This document shows positions 47,299-56,896 of a stretch of 64,000 nucleotides of DNA, piece by piece. How positions within the stretch are numbered: the first letter of the stretch is position 1; each line of letters begins with the position of its first letter. Under the pieces are notes generated by a model. The model made no database searches and was not told the origin of the DNA. It worked only from the letters and a program-made list of their open reading frames with translations. Source of the stretch: Microbacterium luteum (GTDB lineage Bacteria; Actinomycetota; Actinomycetes; Actinomycetales; Microbacteriaceae); contig NZ_CP063814.1 in NCBI RefSeq assembly GCF_015277875.1, positions 2,356,001 through 2,420,000 on the forward strand, read 5' to 3'. Made by a program: the position numbers and the translations under genes.

Positions 47299-49209
47299 TT
47301 GCCGCAGGTTCTGCAGAACGTCGTCTTCCCCACCGAGCGGGATCCCGACATCCTTCCGCTCTACGCGGACCCGGAGACCTGGGCGACCATCGACGAGGAG
47401 CCCGTGCGTGTCACAAGCGTCGCACACCTAGCGAATGTTCTGGATCGACGTCGCGCTCGAATTCCGGCCGGCCGCCGCGTGTCCTTCGCCTCGTACTTCA
47501 ATGCCTTCCCCGCGTCGTATTGGCAGCACTGGACGAACGTGCGGGAGATCACGCTCACCGTGCGAACGAGCGGCCGTGCGACCGTGCTCGTATACCGCTC
47601 CAACGGAGAGGGCATTAAGCAGCGAATCATCACCAACGAGGTCGAAGGGGCGGCAACGACGCACGTCGACCTGACTCTCGACAAGTACGGTGACGGCGGG
47701 TGGATCTGGTTCGACATCTTCGCCGACGCCGAGGATGTCGTCTTCGAGGGCGCAGAGTGGACAACGGAGCAGGCGGCGATTCGCGCCGGCAAGGCATCCC
47801 TCGGCATCACGACATACAACAAGCCGGATTTCTGCGTCGAAACCCTGACCGCGCTGGCCGACGCCCCCGACGTCCTCGAGTACGTCGACCGCGTGTTCGT
47901 CGTCGACCAGGGGACCGAACTCGTCGCCGACAGGCCCGAGTATCCCACTCTCGCGGAGCGCCTGGGCGAGACGCTGCAGATCATCCGCCAGGCGAATCTC
48001 GGCGGTTCGGGCGGTTTTGCGCGCGCGATGACTGAGACTCTGGACAGACCCGAGAGCGGATTCGTCCAACTCCTCGACGACGATGTGCGCATCGAGCCGG
48101 AATCAGTGCGACGATCGATTGTCTTCGGCCAGTACGCTGCCGTGCCGACGATCGTCGGCGCGCACATGTTCGACCTTCTTGACCGCCCGAAGCTTCATGC
48201 CTGGGCCGAAGTCGTCGACGAGAAGCCGTTCATGTGGCGCACGCTCTTCCAGGAGCGTATGCCGCACGACTTCGCTGAGGGCAACATTCGCCAGACGCCG
48301 ACGCTGCACATGCGCCTGGACTCCGACTACAACGGCTGGTGGATGTGCCTGATCCCGGTCGAGGTGTTGCGTGAGATCGGACTCGCACTGCCGGCCTTCA
48401 TCAAGTGGGATGACGCCGAGTACTCGCTGCGGGCGCGCGCGGCGGGGATACCCACCGTGTCCGTGCCCGGTGTAGCCCTGTGGCACGTGTCGTGGGTCGG
48501 CAAAGACGACTCGATAGATTGGCAGGCCTACTTTCACGCGCGCAACCGCATCGTCGCAGGTCTGCTGCACTCCCGCGTCCCGGAAGGCGGAACGCTGTTG
48601 CGCCACAGCCGCCGTTTGGACCTGAAGCACTTGATGATGATGCAGTACTACCCGGTCGCACTTCGACATCGCGCACTGCGGGATGTGCTCTCCGGTCCTG
48701 CACACCTGTGGCCGAGTCTCCCGACCGCTATGCCCGCCGCGCGCGCCCTCGCCAAGGACTTCCCGGAGACCGAGGTCCACCGCGACACGGGCGACCCGCT
48801 CCGTTCACGTCGAGGGCGCCAGGTCTTCACTCGCGGTCGCCGTCATGAGTTCGACAGCCCGCGCGGCATGCGTCTGCGCTGGTTCACAGCCTCGACGCTC
48901 CTTCGGCACTGGCTGCATCGTCCCGCGCCGGAGAACATCGACCAACCGGAAGTCGAGTTCAGCAAGCTCGATGCACACTGGTGGCGCGTGCCGTCCGTGG
49001 ACAGCGCACTCGTCACGACCGCTGACGGTTCCGGCAAGACCATCTACACCCGTGACCGCGCCAAGTACAGAAGGATGCTCCTCGAGAGCATGCGACTCCA
49101 TCGACGCCTCAGGCGCGAGTGGGCGCGTCTCGCGGAGGACTACCGATCTGCTCTGCCGTCGTTGACCTCACCGGATGCCTGGCGGGCGGCCTTCGAGGAG
49201 AAGAAGTGA
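47299..49209 (+). CDS. GlfT2-like galactofuranosyltransferase
   Basis: 636 residues, against 637 for M. tuberculosis GlfT2, the processive enzyme that builds galactan from UDP-galactofuranose. An N-terminal beta-sandwich (about 1-155) is followed by the GT-A domain. The metal-binding DDD is at 260-262, WDDAEY at 370-375 with the catalytic aspartate, and the metal-binding H396 is at the same number as in GlfT2. The C-terminal helical region is complete. Start is TTG at 47299, six bases after GGAG. Together with glf at 58 kb it indicates a galactofuranose polymer in an organism expected to lack mycolate-arabinogalactan. Confidence 0.9.
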   Translation: MPQVLQNVVFPTERDPDILPLYADPETWATIDEEPVRVTSVAHLANVLDRRRARIPAGRRVSFASYFNAFPASYWQHWTNVREITLTVRTSGRATVLVYRSNGEGIKQRIITNEVEGAATTHVDLTLDKYGDGGWIWFDIFADAEDVVFEGAEWTTEQAAIRAGKASLGITTYNKPDFCVETLTALADAPDVLEYVDRVFVVDQGTELVADRPEYPTLAERLGETLQIIRQANLGGSGGFARAMTETLDRPESGFVQLLDDDVRIEPESVRRSIVFGQYAAVPTIVGAHMFDLLDRPKLHAWAEVVDEKPFMWRTLFQERMPHDFAEGNIRQTPTLHMRLDSDYNGWWMCLIPVEVLREIGLALPAFIKWDDAEYSLRARAAGIPTVSVPGVALWHVSWVGKDDSIDWQAYFHARNRIVAGLLHSRVPEGGTLLRHSRRLDLKHLMMMQYYPVALRHRALRDVLSGPAHLWPSLPTAMPAARALAKDFPETEVHRDTGDPLRSRRGRQVFTRGRRHEFDSPRGMRLRWFTASTLLRHWLHRPAPENIDQPEVEFSKLDAHWWRVPSVDSALVTTADGSGKTIYTRDRAKYRRMLLESMRLHRRLRREWARLAEDYRSALPSLTSPDAWRAAFEEKK

Positions 49210-50189
49210 CCATGGCCGCACCGCATGGGCTCGGCAATCCCATCTCAGATTTCGACCCTTCGACCGCGACGATCGCGCTGGTGACGTTCAACCGCTCACG
49301 ACTTCTCTCCCGCTTACTCGAGAGCATCGCGAGGATGGAACCGAAGCCCGGCCATGTCGTGGTCGTGGACAACGCCTCCACCGACGACACCAGTCAGGTC
49401 GTGGAATCGTTCCAGGGGCGTCTCGGAACGGAGCTCGTGTATCGACGCCTTGACACCAACACCGGCGGCTCTGGCGGCTTCAGCGAGGGGGTTCGAGTCG
49501 CATACGAACTGGGATCGACCTGGATATGGCTCATGGACGACGACGTCGAGGTCATTCCGGATGGGCTCGCGCGTATGGGGCACTGGACACCGCGCTTCAA
49601 GAGCATCCAGGGCCGTCGTTACGACTATGACGGCAGCGAGTTCTATTGGCAGTATCGAATCGCGGAGCGAATGGGCATCCCGATCCCGTTCGCGCCCGCG
49701 GGCTTCGATGACTCGGGTTTCAAGGAAATGAACTCGGGATGCTTCGAGGGCATGTTCATCCACCGCGATGTCGTCCGACAGATCGGCCTGCCGGACCCAC
49801 GCTTCTTCATCTACTGGGATGATCAGCTCTACGGCTGGCTTGCGTCACGGGTCACCACGTCCGTGATCGTGGACGAATTCGTTCTGCGTCGCACGCGCGA
49901 GATCAAGCAGTGGGACATGGGCGTGCGGCATATGAACGCATCAAGTGACGCATACCGGTACTACATCATGCGGAACCGGGCGATCATCAAGAAGTACTAC
50001 CGCGCCGAAGGCGTGTATAACCCGGTCCTGTTCGGGGTGGGCACGGCGCTCACCTTCGGCAAGGAACTGATTCGACTCCTCTTTGTCGAGCGTACGATTC
50101 GCGGCACGAGCAACCTCTGGCGAGGACTGCGCGACGGACGATCGATCACACGCGACCGTTCCTTCGAGACCATGCCGTCGTTGATCTGA
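49206..50189 (+). CDS. GT2 glycosyltransferase, GlfT1-like
   Basis: 327 residues. GT-A fold with DDD at 111-113 and WDD at 204-206, resembling mycobacterial GlfT1, which adds the first galactofuranose residues. A GTG at 49206, six bases after GGAG and overlapping the previous stop by 4 bases, is preferred over the ATG at 49212. Coupling to the GlfT2-like gene supports a shared pathway, with this enzyme priming and the other extending; donor specificity is inference. It faces the asparagine-synthetase-like gene with 13 bases between. Confidence 0.85.
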   Translation: MTMAAPHGLGNPISDFDPSTATIALVTFNRSRLLSRLLESIARMEPKPGHVVVVDNASTDDTSQVVESFQGRLGTELVYRRLDTNTGGSGGFSEGVRVAYELGSTWIWLMDDDVEVIPDGLARMGHWTPRFKSIQGRRYDYDGSEFYWQYRIAERMGIPIPFAPAGFDDSGFKEMNSGCFEGMFIHRDVVRQIGLPDPRFFIYWDDQLYGWLASRVTTSVIVDEFVLRRTREIKQWDMGVRHMNASSDAYRYYIMRNRAIIKKYYRAEGVYNPVLFGVGTALTFGKELIRLLFVERTIRGTSNLWRGLRDGRSITRDRSFETMPSLI

Positions 50190-50202
50190 GTGCAGGTGCG
50201 TT

Positions 50203-51981
50203 CTAGCTGACCGCGCGGAAGAGGCCGAGCATCATCGATCGCGCCAGTGGCAATTCCGCTGCGAATAAGTCTCCCTGAGAGCGAGAAAGCCGCCAACGAG
50301 CGTTTGCGATCACCTCACGATAAATGTCTACCAAAGGGCCGGCAATAAGCTCGAGGTTCTCCTGCGAGTATCTCAACGCCGCGGCGCTCGAGTATTCGTC
50401 CGGAAATCCTGCCGCCCGGGCCATCGCAAGCGCTAACTGGGATGGGCCCTGCGGAATGCGCTCGGGATCGCCGAATTGCGCATACGGCGACGTCTCGGGC
50501 CCGCTGAGTGGGCCGCCAAGGTCACGCTGACGATTGACCGCGTCATTGAGTGTCCATGAGTGCCGGGGGGTGTCGTAGTCGAAGACCGCCGCAGGAGGAG
50601 AGAGCAGTGCGGTGAGCGAGAGAATGCCCTCGCCGCATTCGCCATAGAATCGGCCGTCCGGGCCGAGAGAGTGGCCCAGCTGCGCGAAGGCGACATTCTG
50701 AAGGGGCGATATGCCCGTCATGTGAAGGCCGATGTGTTCCGCACCCGAGTGCAGGCCGTTCCTGTACCCGAAGTAATACAGTTCGCTCGCGTTGCGCGCG
50801 CCCGCGTCCACCCCAAGCCCCGCTGCGGACACCTTGAGTTGAGCATCCAAAGCGTCTCTCACTGGGCCCGTGTGGGTTGCGGCGTCTCGGATAGCATCTA
50901 AGGAGCGCCAGCCCCACGCACCCTTGTGCGCCCCCGCGCCTAGTCCGAAGAGTTCGAAGTCATGAGCCGCCCGCCGACGCGGGCCAAGCGGGCCGAAACC
51001 ATCGTAGACGCCAGCAAGTCCGGCTGCCCACAGCCTAAAGCCATCGGCAGGGCGCAACATAGGCCAGGCGGTCGCTTCATCAATATCGGTCGGAACCAAT
51101 CCGAACTCGAAAGCGAGCCGACGGGCTACCGCGTTGTCTCGCTCAGTGGCCTCACCACACCTGGTCCGACTGATGTACGCTGCTTCACCTATCCCGGACG
51201 CTGCGTGCACCGCCGCGAAGACTGCCCGCGAGTCGAGGCCGCCAGAGAGGTGGATTACCGATCGCCAACTTCCGAAGTCCGCCAGCGAAGCAGCCGTGCG
51301 CGTCATCGAGATCGCCGTTGCTCTCAGGACTTCTCGGTCCGCACCCACCGATGACTCACCGGCCGAAAGCATACTTGCCGCGCTCCGTGTCACCTCCTGA
51401 ACGGCGAGCCTGTCGACACAAAGCTCGATTCTGACCCAAGGCGGCACAAACGACACCTCTCGAACCATCGTCCGGGGTGAGATTTGCTGGCCCGCGATCT
51501 GACTGGGAGCTGCCCGGGCGGCAAGGACCTCCTCGTCGGGCGTTACTGACGCGCTAAGAACACGCCGGAGACTTGTCAGCAACAAGAGCGAGTCGGATAC
51601 AGCTACGACTCCCTTCGCGCTCGTATGCATGAGTCGCGCGTTCCCGAAGTAGTCGCGGTCGATACGAACCCGGTCACGTGACCATCTGCATGCGACAAAC
51701 TCGCCGACGCCGTCCTCGATGCGTTCACGAGTCGATGACGGTGCATCGCGCCAGCCCTTGATACCGAAAACGATCCGCCCGTGCGCGTGGTCGATGAGGT
51801 GTCCGCGAAAGTACTCATTGTCCACGACCGAATCAGACATCCCGCGCCCGACTAGAACGAGCGACCGCCGCGCACGCAAGCGAATGATCTGAACCTCGGA
51901 CGACGTCGATCGAGTCTGCAACCAGCGCCGTACCCGGCGCTCCTGTGTGGGCGCTACTAGGACGGCAAGGTAGTTCGACAC
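50203..51981 (-). CDS. asparagine-synthetase-like ligase without glutaminase cysteine
   Basis: 592 residues. The C-terminal half has the ATP-pyrophosphatase loop SGGLDSR (246-252) of asparagine synthetase. The N-terminal half keeps the outline of the Ntn domain (FVACRWSRDRVRIDRDYFG) but starts MSNY, so the nucleophilic Cys2 is absent and glutamine cannot be used in the usual way. Relatives include beta-lactam synthetase and lasso-peptide cyclase as well as glycan amidotransferases. No peptide precursor is seen; in this locus it may amidate or acylate a sugar acid. The gene is visibly richer in A/T than its neighbours. TACGCT (51990-51995) lies 8 nt before the GTG start. Confidence 0.82.
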   Translation of the reverse strand: MSNYLAVLVAPTQERRVRRWLQTRSTSSEVQIIRLRARRSLVLVGRGMSDSVVDNEYFRGHLIDHAHGRIVFGIKGWRDAPSSTRERIEDGVGEFVACRWSRDRVRIDRDYFGNARLMHTSAKGVVAVSDSLLLLTSLRRVLSASVTPDEEVLAARAAPSQIAGQQISPRTMVREVSFVPPWVRIELCVDRLAVQEVTRSAASMLSAGESSVGADREVLRATAISMTRTAASLADFGSWRSVIHLSGGLDSRAVFAAVHAASGIGEAAYISRTRCGEATERDNAVARRLAFEFGLVPTDIDEATAWPMLRPADGFRLWAAGLAGVYDGFGPLGPRRRAAHDFELFGLGAGAHKGAWGWRSLDAIRDAATHTGPVRDALDAQLKVSAAGLGVDAGARNASELYYFGYRNGLHSGAEHIGLHMTGISPLQNVAFAQLGHSLGPDGRFYGECGEGILSLTALLSPPAAVFDYDTPRHSWTLNDAVNRQRDLGGPLSGPETSPYAQFGDPERIPQGPSQLALAMARAAGFPDEYSSAAALRYSQENLELIAGPLVDIYREVIANARWRLSRSQGDLFAAELPLARSMMLGLFRAVS

Positions 51982-51998
51982 AGTATTGGAGCGTACTG

Positions 51999-53588
51999 TT
52001 AGTTCGTCACGCGGGTGGTCGTTCTCCCCGGGCCTGTCCGCACGGGCCAGGGCAGAAGGAACAAAGTCACAAGAGCGGCGGAAGCCGCCAAGCCGACGCC
52101 CATCACTGAGATAGGCAGCGTCAGAGCCACACCGTGTGATGTCGCGATCGAGGCGAGGGCAGCGGCCCTGTCAGCGCCCCAAGAGCGCTTGAGGACCCAA
52201 CCAAGGGCTGACGCCGTGGCGACAACCGCGAACGCACAGAATATCGAGGCGAGGATCCGTCGGATAGCAGCCCTCAACCGTTTCGTGACGATGACGGCAA
52301 GGCTTGCAAATGTTGCACAGAAAGCAGCTATTCCTGCATACACGTACCTGCCCTGGATACCCCTGTCAGGGGACCCGAGGTCCCAATAGATTCCGTGCGC
52401 ATTTACGAAGATGACTGCGACTATCAACACCGGAAACGTCCACAGGAGCGCCAGAACGCGCCGTTCGGAACCGACGATCACCGCGACAAGGACAAGGCCG
52501 ACGAGTACTAGCCCCGCGACGTCCACGATGTGAGTCGGGAGTGCGATGTCGTCACGCGCGCCACGCCCCCAAAGGGTCCGGTTGAAGCGCACAATGGCGC
52601 CGATGATGAAATCGCCAAGATCATATCCTTCATGTGCGATTGCTGACCGCTCGCGGTCGCCGAGAGTGCTCGGCTGTATGCGACCAAGGAGCAGCAGATT
52701 ACGAAGCCACCACCAGCCGCCGACGGCGAACGCAATCACGAGGGGGAGCAAGAAGACCCAGATGCGTGTGGGCCAAGATCGCCAGCGCCAAGCCACCATT
52801 GCAGCGAACACCGCGACGACCGGTACAAGCAGAAGCGCGAGTCCTTTCGTGAGCAGCGCCAGGCCGAGCGCGACGCCGGCCAGAGCCAACGACGTCCGCG
52901 CCTTCTTTTCTCGATAGAGCGCCCGTACCGCGAAGCAGATGGCCGCCGAGCACGTAAGGACAAGCATCGGGTCGTTGTTGATGAAACCGCCGACGTTCGT
53001 GAAGAACGGCATCAGCAAGACGCTGGTGCCTCCTATAACGCCGGCTCGCGGTGAGCCACTCACGTGTCGGCCGACAGAAACCAGAAATGGAATGGCACCA
53101 GCGAGCATGGCTGCTGAGGATATCCGCATCATCAGCTGTGCCGCATCCCATTGGGTCTCGTGATCGCCAATCATGCTCGCAGCTGCCGCGACGACTCCGT
53201 AGTAGAGGGGCGGGTGCTGAACCATCTGGTCCTTACCTAGATTCTCCCAGTTCCCGCCCGCGAAGATCGTCGACCGCGCGGTGGGCAGCGGCGGGCTCTC
53301 ATCGCGCTGTCCCCGATAACCCCAACCCGCCTCGGTGACCGCCGTGACGGTCCAGCTCTCCATCTGCGCCTCGTACGGGAGAGGCCAGCCACCCCCTGAC
53401 ATGATGCGGGTGACGGAGTTGTAGTGCGCACGCTCGTCAGGGCCCGTGAACGGAGCCGACACCAGCGCCCACGACATGCACGCCAGGAACACCACCGCAG
53501 CGAGCAGCCCCGTAGCCCAGCGGTAGGCCGCCACCCCCGACGTCGAACGGACGCGACCGGCGTGCGCGGCCTCCGCCGCGGAGCTCAT
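51999..53588 (-). CDS. DUF2142 multi-pass membrane protein, GT-C-like
   Basis: 529 residues, about eleven membrane helices. PDERAHYN at about 50-57 and QHPPLYY at about 124-130 in the first outside loop are DUF2142 hallmarks and resemble the active-site loops of GT-C glycosyltransferases that use lipid-linked sugars. Its ATG overlaps the pyruvyl transferase stop by 4 bases. It probably adds a sugar on the outer face of the membrane. Base composition is lower in GC than in the flanking genes from about 50.2 to 53.2 kb. Confidence 0.83.
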   Translation of the reverse strand: MSSAAEAAHAGRVRSTSGVAAYRWATGLLAAVVFLACMSWALVSAPFTGPDERAHYNSVTRIMSGGGWPLPYEAQMESWTVTAVTEAGWGYRGQRDESPPLPTARSTIFAGGNWENLGKDQMVQHPPLYYGVVAAAASMIGDHETQWDAAQLMMRISSAAMLAGAIPFLVSVGRHVSGSPRAGVIGGTSVLLMPFFTNVGGFINNDPMLVLTCSAAICFAVRALYREKKARTSLALAGVALGLALLTKGLALLLVPVVAVFAAMVAWRWRSWPTRIWVFLLPLVIAFAVGGWWWLRNLLLLGRIQPSTLGDRERSAIAHEGYDLGDFIIGAIVRFNRTLWGRGARDDIALPTHIVDVAGLVLVGLVLVAVIVGSERRVLALLWTFPVLIVAVIFVNAHGIYWDLGSPDRGIQGRYVYAGIAAFCATFASLAVIVTKRLRAAIRRILASIFCAFAVVATASALGWVLKRSWGADRAAALASIATSHGVALTLPISVMGVGLAASAALVTLFLLPWPVRTGPGRTTTRVTN

Positions 53589-54814
53589 CGATCGGTGCTC
53601 ACGAGTCGCGCGATGAGGTCTGCCTGTTCGATGGAGCGAGCACGCACACCGGGCAGGTGCTCATCGAGCTTCGCTTTGACCTCTTCGCGCGCCCCTTCGA
53701 GGGCGGCGAAGCGCTCGGCGAGATGCGAGGGGGTCAGCGTGTCATGGCCGAAGGCCCACTCCTCCAGATCGAACATTTCGAGCACCTCGCGGTACTTGTG
53801 GCTCCACCCGATCACGAGCGTCGGCACCGCCATCGCCAGCGAGGAGACCATCGCGTGGAAGCGGCTGGCAACGAAGAACGAGCAACGCCCGATCAGATAG
53901 CGCAGCTGCTGCGAGCTGAGCTCTCGATCGACGAAGAGGAGATCGTCGCCCAGCGTGAGCCGCGCGTGGATCTCACGGCACAGCGGCAGGTCGTTGTTGT
54001 GGGTCTTGTCCGTCCCGGTGCGCACGCTGTGGGGCAGGAGGAGCACGCGCTTGCCCTGTGCGCGCACGTGCCCGATGAAGTCGACAATCTGCCCGACGTA
54101 GTCTCCGCCGCACTCGTCGACCTTCTTCTGCAGCACCACGCTCGGGCACACGCCCACCACGTCTTCGTCGAAGAAGGACAGATCGAGATGACGTGACACC
54201 TGCTGGCATTCGGTGCCATCGAGCGCGAGCGAGAAGGCGTAGTCCGCGCCTGCGACGAGGTTGGTCAGTCTCAGTCCCTCGGCGTACTCGTGCGTGATGC
54301 GTCCGCGCGTGACGATCGTGGCCGCCTTGGGCAGAAAGGTGCGTGACGCCCAGCGGTTGATCGGGTTCTGGAAGGGGCCGACCGCCTGGGCGCACTTGAA
54401 GACGGGTGTGCGGGTGTTTAGGGCCGGCAGAATCGATGCGACGTTGTACAGCAAGAACTTCTCGCGCCCGTCGGTGAAGGTGATGCCGCCCTGATCGAGC
54501 AGCACCGACGACTCTGCGAGAGCGCGGATCACACGCGAATGGCGACGCAGCGTCCCGCGCAGGAACGGCAGAACGCTGTACATAAGCGCGAGCGTGTTGA
54601 TCGTCACGCCGAGCTGTCGCGGATTCGCTGGCAGGATCTCGAGGTTCGGATACGGGTTCTGCGCGGCGTCTTCGCGCGGATACATGCTCAGCAGCGTGAA
54701 CCGGGGGTCGTCGAGTCGCTCGCCGAGCGACTGGATCGCCGCTTCGAGCATAGCCGAGGCCCCCTTGTTGCCCGACAGGGCTGAGCCAATGATGGTGATC
54801 CGCGGACCGGTCAT
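53585..54814 (-). CDS. polysaccharide pyruvyl transferase family protein
   Basis: 409 residues. Begins with ITIIGSALSGNKGASAML, the nucleotide-binding start of PS_pyruv_trans proteins, and has SRFHAMVSSLAMAVPTLVIGWSHKY near residues 330-355 (given by position; H, R and K conserved). These enzymes move pyruvate from phosphoenolpyruvate to a hexose as a ketal, giving negative charge to wall polymers. AAGGAG lies 8 nt before the ATG, which overlaps the preceding stop by 4 bases. Pyruvylated galactans are known from related actinobacteria, so galactan is a plausible acceptor. Confidence 0.88.
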   Translation of the reverse strand: MTGPRITIIGSALSGNKGASAMLEAAIQSLGERLDDPRFTLLSMYPREDAAQNPYPNLEILPANPRQLGVTINTLALMYSVLPFLRGTLRRHSRVIRALAESSVLLDQGGITFTDGREKFLLYNVASILPALNTRTPVFKCAQAVGPFQNPINRWASRTFLPKAATIVTRGRITHEYAEGLRLTNLVAGADYAFSLALDGTECQQVSRHLDLSFFDEDVVGVCPSVVLQKKVDECGGDYVGQIVDFIGHVRAQGKRVLLLPHSVRTGTDKTHNNDLPLCREIHARLTLGDDLLFVDRELSSQQLRYLIGRCSFFVASRFHAMVSSLAMAVPTLVIGWSHKYREVLEMFDLEEWAFGHDTLTPSHLAERFAALEGAREEVKAKLDEHLPGVRARSIEQADLIARLVSTDR

Positions 54815-55785
54815 GGTCGGTACTCCTTGGGGATGGTGCGGCGGATGCCGATGTAGATGAGGGCGACGAGGCCGTCGCCGACGGTGCTGAGGAGTCGCGC
54901 GAGGAGGCTGATGACGATCGCCTCCGCGACGGGGATGTACTGGCTCAGGACGAGGACGATGACCGCCTCGCGTACCCCGAGACCGCTGGGCACGAAGAAC
55001 GCGAGGATCCCGATCGCGCCCGCGAGCACGTAGGCGGCCGCGAAGGGCAGCCACTGCGCGGGCGGGACCGTGCTGACGGTCGCGGCGATCATCACGAAGC
55101 CGATGCCGTTGAGCGCACGCGGCCCGAGGAACCCGACGATGTACGCGAGCGTGCGCCCGGTGGACAGGAAGTACTCCTTCGGCACCTCACGCTTGAGCGC
55201 GCGCCGGGCGGGGATGCTCACGAGGCGGTGGAAAATCGGCGGGTACAGCACTGCCGCGAGCGGCACAAGCACCAGGACCGGCACGACCAGCAGCGTCGCG
55301 TTCTCACCGAAGATCTCGGGTCCCAGGCTCAGCAGCAGGATCAAGGCGCTGGGGACGATCGAGGCGAACTGCAGGAACACATTCTCGTACACGAACGTGA
55401 TGAGCACGAGCGAACGACTGACGCCCTTCTTACCCGCCCAGACGACCTTGTTCACCACAGACCCAACCTGGCCGGGAATGTACTTGAGCAGCCACGAGGC
55501 GCACTGCACCGCGATCGCCTCGGCCACGCTCACGCGCCCGTCGAGGTCGGTGTCGAGCACGCGCACTATGTGCCCCCACAGCAGGCCCGTCAGCGGGACG
55601 GCGAGGGCGAATACCACCGTCGCTACGATCCACCAGGGGCTGAAGGCGAGCTGCTCGGCGGCGATCGCATCCCAGTTGTCCCACAGCGCGACGGCGAAGA
55701 AGTACCCGACGACGCCGACGACGAGGACCGTCAGCGCCCAGCGGAGCGCGCGACGTCGCCAGCGCGGAGCGGATTCCTCGGTCAT
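54811..55785 (-). CDS. UPF0104/lysylphosphatidylglycerol-synthase-type membrane protein
   Basis: 324 residues with seven or eight membrane helices and the conserved WLLKYIPGQVG, PSGLGVREA and GDG positions of the AglD/MprF-flippase-like family. It has no aminoacyl-transferase domain, so it is not an MprF synthase. Family members are thought to move or hold lipid-linked intermediates. Overlaps the pyruvyl transferase start by 4 bases and follows the nitroreductase gene by 3 bases. Confidence 0.86.
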   Translation of the reverse strand: MTEESAPRWRRRALRWALTVLVVGVVGYFFAVALWDNWDAIAAEQLAFSPWWIVATVVFALAVPLTGLLWGHIVRVLDTDLDGRVSVAEAIAVQCASWLLKYIPGQVGSVVNKVVWAGKKGVSRSLVLITFVYENVFLQFASIVPSALILLLSLGPEIFGENATLLVVPVLVLVPLAAVLYPPIFHRLVSIPARRALKREVPKEYFLSTGRTLAYIVGFLGPRALNGIGFVMIAATVSTVPPAQWLPFAAAYVLAGAIGILAFFVPSGLGVREAVIVLVLSQYIPVAEAIVISLLARLLSTVGDGLVALIYIGIRRTIPKEYRP

Positions 55786-55788
55786 GCG

Positions 55789-56862
55789 TCAGTTGAAGCG
55801 GCGGAAGGTGTCCAGCTCCTTCTTCTGCGAGTAGGGCACCATCCCCTCCGGGTGCGCATAGCCCACCGCGATCAGCATGACGACGCGGTCGGTCATGGAC
55901 AGTCCGAGCGTCTTCTGCATCTTGCGCTCGAGAGGCTCGAAGTCAGGCCAGTTGATGACCGAGGAGCTCAGCCCCAGGGTCTCCAGGGCCAGCATGAACT
56001 GCATCGCTGCGAGGGAGCTGTCGACGTAGATGGCGTGACGATCGCGGGGGCTGAAATACGACTCGAGTTTGCCGACGACGACGATGATGGCCGGGATGTT
56101 GTGTCCATAGCCGGCGGCCCCGAACGGTATCGACGACACCCGGCGAACGGATTCGGGGTCGTCGAAGACACGGAACTCGTACGGCAGCCGGTTGCACGCC
56201 GTTGGCGCCTGCCGTCCGACCAGGAGCGCCCGGTCGATCTCCTCCCGCGGCACGGGGCGCTGGTCGAACCAGCGCACGCTGCGTCGCTGGGAGACCAGGC
56301 GCTCGAGGTCGTCGTACGACAGGTTCGAGAGCTGCTCCTTCGGATGCGGCACCTTGCCCGTGAACTCCCCCGCGTAGCCGGCGGCCACGAACCGCGCACG
56401 TGCGGCGTCGACGGTGGCGTCCTCGCCCGTAACCGAGCGGAAGTACTCGGTGAGCACGTCATGCGCCCAGTCCATCTCGCTCTGTTCCATGGTCCCAGGG
56501 GCCGCGGCGAACTGCGCGACGGCCTCCTCGTAGAACTCGATGGTCTCGGTGATGTAGTCGCGTGCGAAGACATCCCGACGGGGGCGCATGATGAGGCCCT
56601 TCTCGAGACGGTGCACGTTGCGGCGCAGCTCGACATGCGAGAGGCGGTCACGATGCTTGTTGCGGTAGTAGTCGCGGCGACCGCGCAGCACGGCGGACTG
56701 CTCGCGGTTGAACGTGATCGCGCTGACGAAGAACCACAGGTGGGTCAGGATGCGGCTCGAGCCGAACGTCTCGAGCACCACACGGTTGACGAACTCGTAG
56801 ACCCGGCGGATCCAGGTGATCGCGAGCAGATCCTTGGCGATGCGCTTGAGCGTGTTGAGCAC
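55789..56862 (-). CDS. nitroreductase-family flavoprotein with 180-residue N-terminal extension
   Basis: 357 residues from a GTG at 56862 with AGGAG 6 nt upstream. The C-terminal part (about 185-357) is the FMN-binding nitroreductase fold: RRSVRWFD at 193-200, APTACNRLP at 219-227 and GYAHPEG near the end. The first 180 residues are helical and charged and are not part of the standard domain (usual length about 200). Similar proteins accompany pyruvyl transferases in glycan loci. The redox substrate is unknown; a sugar-nucleotide or carrier modification is possible. Confidence 0.85.
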   Translation of the reverse strand: MLNTLKRIAKDLLAITWIRRVYEFVNRVVLETFGSSRILTHLWFFVSAITFNREQSAVLRGRRDYYRNKHRDRLSHVELRRNVHRLEKGLIMRPRRDVFARDYITETIEFYEEAVAQFAAAPGTMEQSEMDWAHDVLTEYFRSVTGEDATVDAARARFVAAGYAGEFTGKVPHPKEQLSNLSYDDLERLVSQRRSVRWFDQRPVPREEIDRALLVGRQAPTACNRLPYEFRVFDDPESVRRVSSIPFGAAGYGHNIPAIIVVVGKLESYFSPRDRHAIYVDSSLAAMQFMLALETLGLSSSVINWPDFEPLERKMQKTLGLSMTDRVVMLIAVGYAHPEGMVPYSQKKELDTFRRFN

Positions 56863-56896
56863 GCAGACTCCTGTCGGCGGGAGGGGCGGGGAGTGG

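Noticed and set aside
50203..51981. Asparagine-synthetase-like protein as the cyclase of a lasso peptide cluster
   Set aside because: No precursor, leader peptidase (B2) or RiPP-recognition (B1) gene is nearby; neighbours are glycan genes.
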